Shown here piece after piece: positions 4,664 through 11,334 of a DNA stretch of 11,334 nucleotides. Both the position numbers and the translations under genes were made by a program. The notes under the pieces were generated by a model. The model saw nothing but the letters and a program-made list of their open reading frames with translations, searched no databases and was not told the origin of the DNA. The DNA comes from Micrococcales bacterium (lineage in GTDB: Bacteria; Actinomycetota; Actinomycetes; S36-B12): NCBI GenBank assembly GCA_002728915.1, contig PBWE01000009.1:1082-12415 (forward strand). Reading direction: 5' to 3'. Positions within the stretch are counted from its first letter, which is position 1; each line of letters opens with the position of its first letter.

Positions 4664-7233
4664 TGGAAGATGCTACTTGGGGTCGGCCCCTGGACCTGAG
4701 CGATCTCGCCGCCGATGTAGACCCCAACACACCAGCCATCTGGACCCCGGAAGGCACCATTACGTACGGGGAATTGGTCGCACTCGTACGCCAGCAACAA
4801 AGTCGCTTGCCCGACCGTCGCTCTCTGATCCTGCTAGCTGTTGACAATTCACTGGGTAGCATCGTGAGCTACCTCGCGTGTATCGCATCTAATCTACCGA
4901 CGATCCTTCTCCCACAGGGCGACGACAACTTCTCGTCTGAGGTTGCCCTGCATTACGACCCGAACTTTATTGTCGACGGGCCTTCAGGACGCGTGACCCA
5001 TCGCTCGGCAGCAGAACACAAACTGCATCCTGAACTCCAAATTCTTTTGAGCACATCTGGCTCCACGGGATCACCGAAACTCGTGCGCTTGTCCGAGAAG
5101 AATTTGACCGCAAACGCGACGTCGATAGCGCAAACACTGAATCTGTCGAAAGAAGACAGATGTGTCGCCAGCCTTCCAATGTCCTACTCCTACGGGCTTT
5201 CCGTCATCAACAGCACGATTGCGGCCAGAGGCTGCATCCTTTTGATTCCCGGAACGGCCACGCAACCAAATTTTTGGAACCACGCACGAGCCTCAAACGC
5301 TACGACCTTGAGCACTACCCCATACATGTGGGACCTGATTGAATCCCAGGGCTTGAATGTTTTGCAGATACCGACCCTTTCACGAATCACCGTTGCCGGT
5401 GGTGCTTTACTTCCATCCAAGGTCACCAAGTATGCCCACCTCGGACGTGTAACCGGATGGGATCTGTACGTCATGTATGGGCAGACGGAAGCAACAGCAC
5501 GTATTTCCATTCTCCCCCCAGATCTTGCCTTCGATTGCCCCGACGCTGTCGGATTCCCAATCGAAGGTGGATCTGTGCGCTTGGAACACATCGCCGGTCA
5601 TCCGTTAACCACGGGAGAATTGATCTACCGCGGTCCCAACGTCATGATGGGTTACGCGACTTCGGCTCAAGATCTGAGCCGTGGCCACGACTTAACGGAG
5701 CTCGCCACAGGTGATCTCGCCACGATTGACAAGTCGGGCTGCGTACGAATCGTGGGTCGAACCTCACACATCACAAAAGTTCGTGGTCACCGTGTTGACT
5801 TACGGCATCTTGAATATACGGCAAAACAAAGTGGACTCGAGGTTGCTTGCATTGCGAGCGCAAAGCACATAAACGTCGTCACAACGTCCATCACGCCGGA
5901 AGCAGTTCTATCAACAGTGTGCACAAATTCCGGCCTTCCTCCCGACGCTTTTCAACTTTTCCTAGTGGAGGCATTGCCTCGCTCTCCAAATGGCAAAGTG
6001 TCAATGAAGCAAATCCAAGAGATAGTCGAGACAGAGTCTTGCTTGGTGTTGACTGTTGACCACCCTGACTCCACCATCGACGCAGTCTTTCAACGCCACT
6101 TGTTGCTTTCCCACGTCGACCCTGACCGTTCTTTTGCCGACTACAGGGGGGACTCCCTGAACTACATATCGGTATCAAACGCTCTGCAGAGATTAATTCC
6201 TCATCTTCCCGGTCATTGGCCATCAATGACAGTAAGAGACTTAAAGGCACTTCAAGATCGACAGGGACCCGCGCGTCGAGTTCGGTGGGTGGAAATGCTG
6301 GAGACAAGCATCTTGGTAAGAGCCGTAGCCATTGTTCTCATCGTCTTGAACCACACAGATTTCGTAAAGATTCCGGGCTCTGCGCACGCACTTCTACTAC
6401 TTGCAGGGTACGCCTTTGCACGGTTTGTCTTGCCCGCTAATCTCAGCGAGCCCTACGTGAGACGAACAACACGTTACATCGTCTCTTTGTACACGCCAGT
6501 ACTCATGTGGCTGATCTGTCTTGTCGTGATTAGTGATCAATACGGGCCGTCTCTCTTCTTCGTCAACAGTCTCAGTGATGAATTTAATGGCCCGCATCTC
6601 AGATATTGGTTTGTTGAAGTTCTGTTGTACGCACTTGTGGCCTTTGGCTTGCTCTTCACGTGGCAGCAATTTCGAGATCTATTGCGATTCAAGCCTCTGC
6701 AGGTCACGGGGCTTCTCGCAGTGGCCTGCTTCGCCTTGAGCTTACTTGTTACTAGTCCAGATTCTCTGCATCGCGCGTACTCCCCAGTAGGCACCCTTTG
6801 GCTCTTTGCTGCCGGACTGACCCTGTATTACCTAGACAGCAAAAAAATCGCATATTCGATTCTCTTGAGCGGCGCGCTCTTAATATATTTTGATGAGTTG
6901 CTGAGAGCACTTGTATGCACCGCACTGGTTTTACTGGTTGTCTGGGTGGATCACATCCGGCTTCCGACCTTCCTGGCCAGAATCTTCTCCATACTTGCCT
7001 CAGCGTCTCTGATCATCTACCTCACGCACTGGCAGATATATCCACCGATCAAACACGGGATCGATTTCGCGGATGGTGCTCTGGTGTCAGCCCTGGTGTC
7101 CTTGCTCATCGGTTGTGTGGCATGGTTCTTGTTCAATCAAATGTCATTGCGACTCTCTCGGGCTTTAACCTCGAAACAGAAATCACCGGGAACACCACAT
7201 ATGCAAAAGGAAGCGGTCTCCGCTGATGTCTAG
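4663..7233 (+). CDS. Adenylation-carrier-acyltransferase 3 membrane fusion protein
   Basis: This encodes 856 residues in three parts. (1) Residues 1-460 are an adenylate-forming (AMP-binding) domain with P-loop-like STSGSTGSPK (130-139), YGQTE (272-276), TGD (349-351), hinge region VGRTSHITKVRGHRVD (364-379) and the A10 lysine K445 (SPNGK). (2) Residues 465-532 are a carrier domain with the phosphopantetheine site at S498 (DYRGDSL). (3) Residues 548-828 are an acyltransferase-3-like membrane domain with about ten hydrophobic helices, the start motif RAVAIVLIVLNH (553-564, putative catalytic H564) and the late YLTHWQI motif (786-792). The simplest reading is ATP-dependent activation of a carboxylic acid, thioester loading on S498, and transfer by the membrane domain to an unknown acceptor. 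The A4 region (MSYSYGLS, 173-180) lacks the Asp that holds the alpha-amino group in standard NRPS A domains, so the acid may not be an amino acid. There is no condensation or thioesterase domain. The ATG has no ribosome site and appears leaderless. It heads a three-gene operon. Confidence 0.87.
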   Translation: MEDATWGRPLDLSDLAADVDPNTPAIWTPEGTITYGELVALVRQQQSRLPDRRSLILLAVDNSLGSIVSYLACIASNLPTILLPQGDDNFSSEVALHYDPNFIVDGPSGRVTHRSAAEHKLHPELQILLSTSGSTGSPKLVRLSEKNLTANATSIAQTLNLSKEDRCVASLPMSYSYGLSVINSTIAARGCILLIPGTATQPNFWNHARASNATTLSTTPYMWDLIESQGLNVLQIPTLSRITVAGGALLPSKVTKYAHLGRVTGWDLYVMYGQTEATARISILPPDLAFDCPDAVGFPIEGGSVRLEHIAGHPLTTGELIYRGPNVMMGYATSAQDLSRGHDLTELATGDLATIDKSGCVRIVGRTSHITKVRGHRVDLRHLEYTAKQSGLEVACIASAKHINVVTTSITPEAVLSTVCTNSGLPPDAFQLFLVEALPRSPNGKVSMKQIQEIVETESCLVLTVDHPDSTIDAVFQRHLLLSHVDPDRSFADYRGDSLNYISVSNALQRLIPHLPGHWPSMTVRDLKALQDRQGPARRVRWVEMLETSILVRAVAIVLIVLNHTDFVKIPGSAHALLLLAGYAFARFVLPANLSEPYVRRTTRYIVSLYTPVLMWLICLVVISDQYGPSLFFVNSLSDEFNGPHLRYWFVEVLLYALVAFGLLFTWQQFRDLLRFKPLQVTGLLAVACFALSLLVTSPDSLHRAYSPVGTLWLFAAGLTLYYLDSKKIAYSILLSGALLIYFDELLRALVCTALVLLVVWVDHIRLPTFLARIFSILASASLIIYLTHWQIYPPIKHGIDFADGALVSALVSLLIGCVAWFLFNQMSLRLSRALTSKQKSPGTPHMQKEAVSADV

Positions 7234-7648
7234 TCGTGTGGGCATTGACTTCGTGCACACAGGTCGCATCCGCGACCTAGTCGGTGCATCTAGCCCTGCT
7301 GAACTGCGGAGAATTTGGACTGGTCGCGAATTGGAGGAGTGTGATGGACGTCTCGACTCCCTCGCCGGGCGATGGGCCGCGAAGGAAGCTGTTCTGAAGT
7401 GTTTGAGGTCGGGGATAGCGGAGCACCCTCTAACCAACATTGAAGTCTTGAAAAGCCCACTGGATGGCTCGCCTCACTTACGGCTGCACCGCTCAACCCT
7501 GTATTTCAGTCTCCTGAAGGGATTGAGCCGATGGACGATTTCAATATCGCACGACATCGGAATAGCTATTGCGATCTCTGTCGTTGAAGAGTCGACTCAC
7601 ACCAATCCGCATCGTCCAAAATCTCAAGATGCCTCGAGGAGAAGATGA
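7226..7648 (+). CDS. 4'-phosphopantetheinyl transferase, AcpS type
   Basis: This encodes 140 residues. It moves the phosphopantetheine arm of CoA onto a carrier-domain serine. AcpS hallmarks are GIDFV at residues 6-10 (metal ligand D8), WTGRELEEC (31-39), GRWAAKEAVLK (48-58, metal ligand E54) and the late SISHD strand (about 111-115). The length is slightly above the usual 110-130 because of a basic C-terminal tail. It overlaps the preceding gene by 8 bp, pointing to translational coupling; AGGAAG at 7208-7213 may help. The obvious partner is S498 of the upstream fusion protein. Whether it also serves fatty acid synthesis in this organism cannot be told from the window. I give no acpS symbol because it seems to be a dedicated copy. 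Confidence 0.9.
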   Translation: MSSRVGIDFVHTGRIRDLVGASSPAELRRIWTGRELEECDGRLDSLAGRWAAKEAVLKCLRSGIAEHPLTNIEVLKSPLDGSPHLRLHRSTLYFSLLKGLSRWTISISHDIGIAIAISVVEESTHTNPHRPKSQDASRRR

Positions 7649-8376
7649 AAATGAATCGCCGTGAAGCCGATCCGAGTGGAGCACAAAGGGCGAGACAGGT
7701 ATTAGCCGAGGCAGACACCTTTCAACTTCTGCGTCTAGAGCCGGTGACGAGTCACTTTGATGTAGAAACGTTGGTGGTTTGCCCCTGGTCTGGATGCGTC
7801 ACGTATGTCTTTGGAGACCTTGCCGACATTCCCTCGGGACAGATACGTGTTTCGATACGTGCGGAGAGGCGAGAAATCGGCACTCTCACCATGGGTGGGA
7901 GTTTCGGCCGCCCACAAGTGATCGATCCAGAGCGATTGCAACACACAAAAAAGTTAGACGATAAGTATGTCTCTGATCTCGGCGCGAAAACGCTTATCGG
8001 CGTGCAACTTATTCCTGACACGATTCGTGTAGATGTGGTGTGTGACACTGAAGCTGACATACACCGAGTGCAGTCCTTACAGGTAGCGCCGTTGGACTTT
8101 TTTCACGTGCGTTTTGATTCCTGGTCACTTGATCCAAAGGCGTTTGTATCACACCTTGAGAGCGAGCATCAGCGTGAACTCAGGAACCTCGTAAACGTGT
8201 CCACACCGGAAGTGGGCGCCGTTTCGACGTTTATTTGCATTGATTCTATGAATCGAGATGCGCTTCAACTCGTATGTCTGAATGATGATGGATCAAGCAC
8301 CATTTCGATCCCGTACGGGGCTTTCCTGTCAGGTCCGCAAGACGTCGTGCGATGGGTGATGAGTTACACGAAGTAG
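7645..8376 (+). CDS. DUF2470 domain protein, HugZ-like heme/iron-associated
   Basis: This encodes 243 residues. The C-terminal part, about 165-242, fits DUF2470: SHLESEHQREL with H170 and H175, then a strand with an acidic turn (FICIDSMNRDALQLV), and the closing ISIPYGAFLSGPQDVVRWVMSY. The N-terminal 160 residues resemble the degenerate split-barrel half seen in actinobacterial DUF2470 proteins, with no recognisable catalytic motif. DUF2470 occurs in HugZ-type heme oxygenases and related heme-utilisation proteins, so heme or iron handling is plausible but not shown. The ATG overlaps the previous stop (ATGA). AGGAG at 7637-7641 lies 3 bp before it and 9 bp before a second in-frame ATG at 7651, which may be the true start. 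GC is low (24 of 60 in 7921-7980), unlike flanking genes. It is the last gene of the operon. Confidence 0.65.
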   Translation: MKMNRREADPSGAQRARQVLAEADTFQLLRLEPVTSHFDVETLVVCPWSGCVTYVFGDLADIPSGQIRVSIRAERREIGTLTMGGSFGRPQVIDPERLQHTKKLDDKYVSDLGAKTLIGVQLIPDTIRVDVVCDTEADIHRVQSLQVAPLDFFHVRFDSWSLDPKAFVSHLESEHQRELRNLVNVSTPEVGAVSTFICIDSMNRDALQLVCLNDDGSSTISIPYGAFLSGPQDVVRWVMSYTK

Positions 8377-9002
8377 CGGAAAATTCATAGTGATGTCTTT
8401 ACGACCGTGACCATGGGCGATTTGCCGCTGGTCGCTGAGCGGCTTCAGTTGGTCTCATGGAGCCGGGAGAGCCACGAGGACTCCCTGTCCTCAAACTCGT
8501 CGTGGCACCCTTTTTCGTCGACGTCGGCAGAGACTCTCGTCCGAGTTACTTGCTACGCGTAACGGCTAGGGGTACCCGCTTCGCTTCTCACAGTGGCGAT
8601 CACATTTTTTCATCCAGGCGGGTGCAATGTGTGACCTCGCAGATGTTGTGCGGCACCGCCTTCGACACACGTGCGTAGCTCACGCATCCCGGCGCAAGAT
8701 GGCAATAGGGGCTGCTAGACCGCCAGGGAGCATTCTGGAATATGCGTCACGTAGGAGGACATGCAGAGAGTGGGTCGGAGATCACCTGCAGGCTCCCATG
8801 ACAAGAACACTTGAAGGCGATACCGACCAAGCTCAGTAGTCGGTGACCGCAAAATGATTTGTTTAGCCGCCTCCATTGACCCCCGGCTGCACTATGTATT
8901 GACCACGGGCATGCCCTAACCCTCTTTCAGACTCTCCGAGACCTCTCAGGCAGCAAGGCCATCAAACGAGAATTCCGAATTGACTGGACAGCGGTTCTAG
9001 CC
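8377..9002. other. 626-bp stretch with no convincing gene
   Basis: I find no coding frame with a ribosome site, family motif or coding-like composition on either strand. Two open frames of 70-73 codons (8457-8678 and 8627-8839) are rich in Arg, Ser and His and look like chance. Small inverted repeats occur: the hairpin at 8424-8443, ACCGAC/GTCGGT (8822-8827 with 8839-8844), and the palindrome GGGCATGCCC (8907-8916). No full DtxR box is present; only a half-site (CCTAACC at 8915-8921) stands 82 bp before hmuT. The hmuT promoter must lie here, but I cannot place it. The length suggests a decayed gene or a regulatory leader. Confidence 0.6.
8424..8443 (+). terminator. Candidate terminator after the three-gene operon
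   Basis: GCCGCT pairs with AGCGGC around an 8-base loop, beginning 47 bases past the stop at 8376, with a short T-containing tail. The stem is short and there is no real U-tract, so this is tentative. Confidence 0.3.
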
Positions 9003-10025
9003 ATGCTGCGACATACTCAGTGGGTGCGAATTTGGTTTTCCTGTGTCGCCTTAGCGGTCATGACCGCGACGGTCAGTGCCTGCCAATCCTCCAGCATGAC
9101 CTCACCGAGGTCGGAGCCGACTGCCACTTCTTCAGCAACCCCCAGTTCTGATCCCTCTCAGCTGCCACTGAATTCTGGGGAGAAAACTTCCTGGCCGGTA
9201 ACGATTGGGATCCAACAGTTGGCGCCGATTGACTTCGTAAGCGATCCAATTAACGGTGACCAAAGGATTCTTGCTTTGGCTGCTGGGTCCGCGGAACTTG
9301 TAGACATGCTCGGGGCTGGCGGACAACTCGTGGGGCAAGATGAGACGAGCGAGCGCCGCACCGACGTCCCGGTAGTCACGCTGGGCCATCAGATTGACAT
9401 AGAAAAGGCTCTTGAGGTCGATCCAACGCTTGTTCTCGTGGATGAATTGATTGGGCCGCCGGAGGCAATCGAAGCACTGAAGCAAGCTGGCGCTGACGTC
9501 GTCACCGTGCCTCCGGTATGGACCCTCGCCGACGTTCCACAGCGCGTGGCAGCGCTCGCTGACTCGGTGGGCGCTTCGGATGATGTTGCCGCACAGTTGG
9601 GCTCGGCACTTGCAGTATCTGATCCCGCACCTGCAAGTACGTCACCAAGGGTCGCCTTTCTGTATCTGCGGGGGCCAAGTGCCGTCTATTTACTCGGTGG
9701 GTCGGAGACGGGGGCCGATGCGCTTATCAAGGCTGCGGGGGGCATTGACGTGGGTAGTGACATCGGCTTGAAGGGTTTTGTCCCCCTTACAGCTGAGGCC
9801 TTGATAGAAGCGGACCCGGACATCGTTTTGGTCATGACCGAAGGTTTAGCTTCGGTGGGTGGCGTGGATGGGCTTGTCAAGTTGCCGGGTGTCGCCCAAA
9901 CGGATGCTGGAATGCAGGGACGTGTGATTGCCGTAGATGATCGGGTACTTCTTTCTTTCGGAGCCCGCGCGCCATCTTTAGTCGCTGCGCTCCGTGAGAT
10001 CTTCGGTTCCGTTGAGAGAGAGTGA
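9003..10025 (+). CDS. hmuT: Heme ABC transporter substrate-binding lipoprotein
   Basis: This encodes 340 residues. The N-terminus is a lipoprotein signal ending in VSAC (lipidated C27), followed by a Ser/Thr/Pro-rich linker (28-58) and a class III binding-protein fold. Diagnostic stretches are RILALAAGSAELVDMLGAG (88-106), VGQDETS (110-116) and PVVTLGHQIDIEKAL (123-137). The residues expected to coordinate heme in corynebacterial HmuT, one His plus a Tyr-x-Arg pair, line up with H129, Y221 and R223 (FLYLRG). The late PLTAEALIEADPDIVLVMTEGLASVGG (261-287) is also typical. The protein would capture heme at the outer membrane face and deliver it to HmuU. Its stop overlaps the hmuU start by four bases. 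The ATG has only a weak ribosome site, but no alternative is better. No HtaA-type heme receptor gene is adjacent. Confidence 0.9.
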   Translation: MLRHTQWVRIWFSCVALAVMTATVSACQSSSMTSPRSEPTATSSATPSSDPSQLPLNSGEKTSWPVTIGIQQLAPIDFVSDPINGDQRILALAAGSAELVDMLGAGGQLVGQDETSERRTDVPVVTLGHQIDIEKALEVDPTLVLVDELIGPPEAIEALKQAGADVVTVPPVWTLADVPQRVAALADSVGASDDVAAQLGSALAVSDPAPASTSPRVAFLYLRGPSAVYLLGGSETGADALIKAAGGIDVGSDIGLKGFVPLTAEALIEADPDIVLVMTEGLASVGGVDGLVKLPGVAQTDAGMQGRVIAVDDRVLLSFGARAPSLVAALREIFGSVERE

Positions 10026-10990
10026 AGGTGTCTTCAGGGGGTCGCTTCGCGCTCATCATGATGATCGGGGTCATGGCATTGGGCGTTGTTTTCGCCGCGT
10101 CTTTGGTGACAGGGTTTGCTGACGTCAGCCCGCAGATCGTGTGGAGTATCCGTGCGCCGCGGGTCGTACTCACCCTTGTCGTCGGGGCGGGTCTAGCTGT
10201 TGCCGGTGGACTGCTGCAGGGAGTTTTTGGGAACCCTCTAGCGGCCCCCTCCATCGTCGGGGTTTCGGCTTCAGGTGCGGCCGGTGCGAGTATCGGAGCA
10301 GCACTGGGCATTCCCTTCAATTCGATACCGCTTGCGTTCATGGGGGTGATGATTGCCGGAGTTGGACTGATTGTTGTGCGTTCAATCGCTAGTCGTGATG
10401 GGAAGGTGAATTCAACAGCCCTGCTGCTCGGCGGAGTGGCCATCAGCTTCTTCTCTCTGGCGCTGGTGTTGCTGGCTACTCCTTTCGTCAACAGGGAAGC
10501 TGGGCGGTCTTTCTCTTTTTGGGCTAACGGATCCTTCGCATTGGCGACTTGGTCCGGAGTCATTGCAGTTGCACCTTTGGTTATCGTGGGGATTGTCATA
10601 GCTTTTGGGATCGCGAGCCGGGTGGACCCGCTGTCTCTCGGCTCTATCGCTGCAAGAGCCCTGGGGGTAGATGCCGGCCGAGTGACGCAGTTCGCGCTAG
10701 TCGCTGTGGTGCTGTTGGTTGCACCCGGTGTCACGGTCGTTGGCATTATCGCTTTCGTTGGACTCGTGGTTCCCCATGCCCTTCGTTTTTTTCTCGGACC
10801 GCGCAACACATTCCTGTTACCAGCTTCAGCCGTCTTCGGTGCGCTGTTGGTGGCGAGTGCGGATTTCATTTCCCGCAACATGCTTGCCCCCGCAGAAATA
10901 CCCGTGGGTGCAGTTACAGCACTGGTTGGAGCACCTGTCTTCTTGGTGCTCTTGCGCCAGATGGTGCGTCGTGGGGTTGTGAGCACCTGA
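10022..10990 (+). CDS. hmuU: Heme ABC transporter permease (FecCD family)
   Basis: This encodes 322 residues with about nine to ten hydrophobic helices. FecCD/BtuC features include RAPRVVLTLVVGAGLAVAG (44-62), QGVFGNPLAAPSIVGVSASGA (66-86), the ATPase-contacting region around ALGVDAGRVTQ (213-223), FVGLVVPHALR (245-255) and the closing EIPVGAVTALVGAPVFLVLL. It forms the membrane channel, normally as a dimer, for heme delivered by HmuT. The GTG at 10022 overlaps the hmuT stop (GTGA), a coupled arrangement. A second GTG six bases on (10028) is an alternative start that would remove two residues; GAGAGAGA just upstream could serve either. The protein is a little shorter than typical FecCD proteins (about 330-350). 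Confidence 0.93.
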   Translation: MKVSSGGRFALIMMIGVMALGVVFAASLVTGFADVSPQIVWSIRAPRVVLTLVVGAGLAVAGGLLQGVFGNPLAAPSIVGVSASGAAGASIGAALGIPFNSIPLAFMGVMIAGVGLIVVRSIASRDGKVNSTALLLGGVAISFFSLALVLLATPFVNREAGRSFSFWANGSFALATWSGVIAVAPLVIVGIVIAFGIASRVDPLSLGSIAARALGVDAGRVTQFALVAVVLLVAPGVTVVGIIAFVGLVVPHALRFFLGPRNTFLLPASAVFGALLVASADFISRNMLAPAEIPVGAVTALVGAPVFLVLLRQMVRRGVVST

Positions 10991-11334
10991 TGGCGTTGTT
11001 GGAACTGAAAGGGGTATCACTGCTCACAAATGGTGTTGAGCGAGTCGCGTCGGTGAGTGCATCGGTCGACGCGGGTCAGCTTGTAGCGATCGTCGGTCCC
11101 AATGGCTCAGGTAAGTCATCTCTGCTGGGTTTGATGGCTGGCCTGTTGACGCCTACGCGCGGATCCGTTCTGCTGGATGGTCGACTGGTATCGAGTATGG
11201 GGCTGCGAGAACTTGCCTGCCAGCGTGCGTGGTTGGGTCAATCGACACCGGGCGCCGACAGTTTCACCGTGGCAGAGATTCTGAACTGGGGGAGGAGTTT
11301 CGTAGCCAGAGAGACCATCGATGCACCGACCGCA
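10990..11334 (+). CDS. hmuV: Heme ABC transporter ATPase, C-terminus cut by window edge
   Basis: The first 115 codons are present. The Walker A motif is GPNGSGKSS at residues 36-44 and the Q-loop glutamine is Q84 (WLGQST). The signature motif, Walker B and switch His lie beyond the edge. The ATG shares its A with the TGA of hmuU (TGATG), so translation is probably coupled. It would power heme import by HmuTU in the cytosol. Assignment as HmuV rather than another FecE-type ATPase rests on its position after hmuT and hmuU. Confidence 0.88.
   Translation, partial: MALLELKGVSLLTNGVERVASVSASVDAGQLVAIVGPNGSGKSSLLGLMAGLLTPTRGSVLLDGRLVSSMGLRELACQRAWLGQSTPGADSFTVAEILNWGRSFVARETIDAPTA

Noticed and set aside
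8413-8559. 49-codon frame continuing in phase past the DUF2470 stop
   Set aside because: It could be a read-through or decayed C-terminus, but DUF2470 already ends at its normal place and the residues show no motif.
8457-8678. 73-codon plus-strand open frame in the empty stretch
   Set aside because: No ribosome site, no family resemblance and an Arg/Ser-rich composition; it looks like chance.
8915-8924. CCTAACCCTC as a possible DtxR box before hmuT
   Set aside because: Only the right half fits; the left half (CGGGCATGC) does not resemble TTAGGTTAG.
9877-10986. 369-codon open frame on the minus strand opposite hmuU
   Set aside because: Its product is Thr/Ala/Pro/Arg-rich low-complexity sequence, as expected for the complement of a hydrophobic gene. 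The plus strand encodes a clear FecCD permease.
1-11334. CRISPR arrays, tRNA or rRNA genes, insertion sequences
   Set aside because: No regular direct repeats, tRNA-like or rRNA-like sequence, transposase reading frame or IS-type terminal repeats were seen.

Overview
The window looks like a chromosomal segment from an actinobacterium (Actinomycetota). The evidence is moderately high GC, GTG and probably leaderless starts, a near-perfect DtxR/IdeR iron box, a corynebacterial-type HmuT and neocarzinostatin-like secreted proteins. I cannot name the genus. Most of the window (about 2.0-11.3 kb) reads as an iron and heme acquisition island beside two housekeeping or stress genes.

Left part, minus strand: a tandem universal stress protein cut by the window edge (1-755) and a zinc-dependent alcohol dehydrogenase (828-1982). 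A terminator hairpin (2023-2054) separates these from a second minus-strand group, read from high to low coordinates: an FbpA-type ferric-iron binding lipoprotein (4539-3487), a small secreted neocarzinostatin-fold protein (3402-2905) and a larger secreted protein that appears to carry the same fold plus a C-terminal Ig-like domain (2862-2068). The three look co-transcribed.

Centre: the 123-bp divergent region 4540-4662 holds two DtxR/IdeR-type boxes (4612-4630 and 4645-4663). The second is an 18/19 match to the consensus and runs into the start codon of the gene on the right. That gene (4663-7233, plus strand) encodes an 856-residue fusion of an adenylation domain, a carrier domain with a phosphopantetheine serine, and a ten-helix acyltransferase-3 membrane domain. 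It overlaps a dedicated AcpS-type phosphopantetheinyl transferase (7226-7648), which overlaps a DUF2470 protein (7645-8376). This is the most unusual part of the window: one polypeptide that could activate an acid, hold it as a thioester and pass it on at the membrane, with its own activating enzyme and iron control. Its job is unknown. Logically it resembles DltA-DltC-DltB collapsed into one chain. Its base composition is lower in GC than the flanks in the lines I counted.

Right part, plus strand: a 626-bp stretch without a convincing gene (8377-9002), then hmuT-hmuU-hmuV (9003 to the right edge), a heme ABC importer with coupled genes. HmuT keeps the His and Tyr-x-Arg heme-site residues of corynebacterial HmuT.

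Taken together, FbpA would collect ferric iron and HmuTUV would import heme. The two neocarzinostatin-fold proteins and the activation-carrier-acyltransferase operon are iron-linked by position and by the boxes, but their functions are open.
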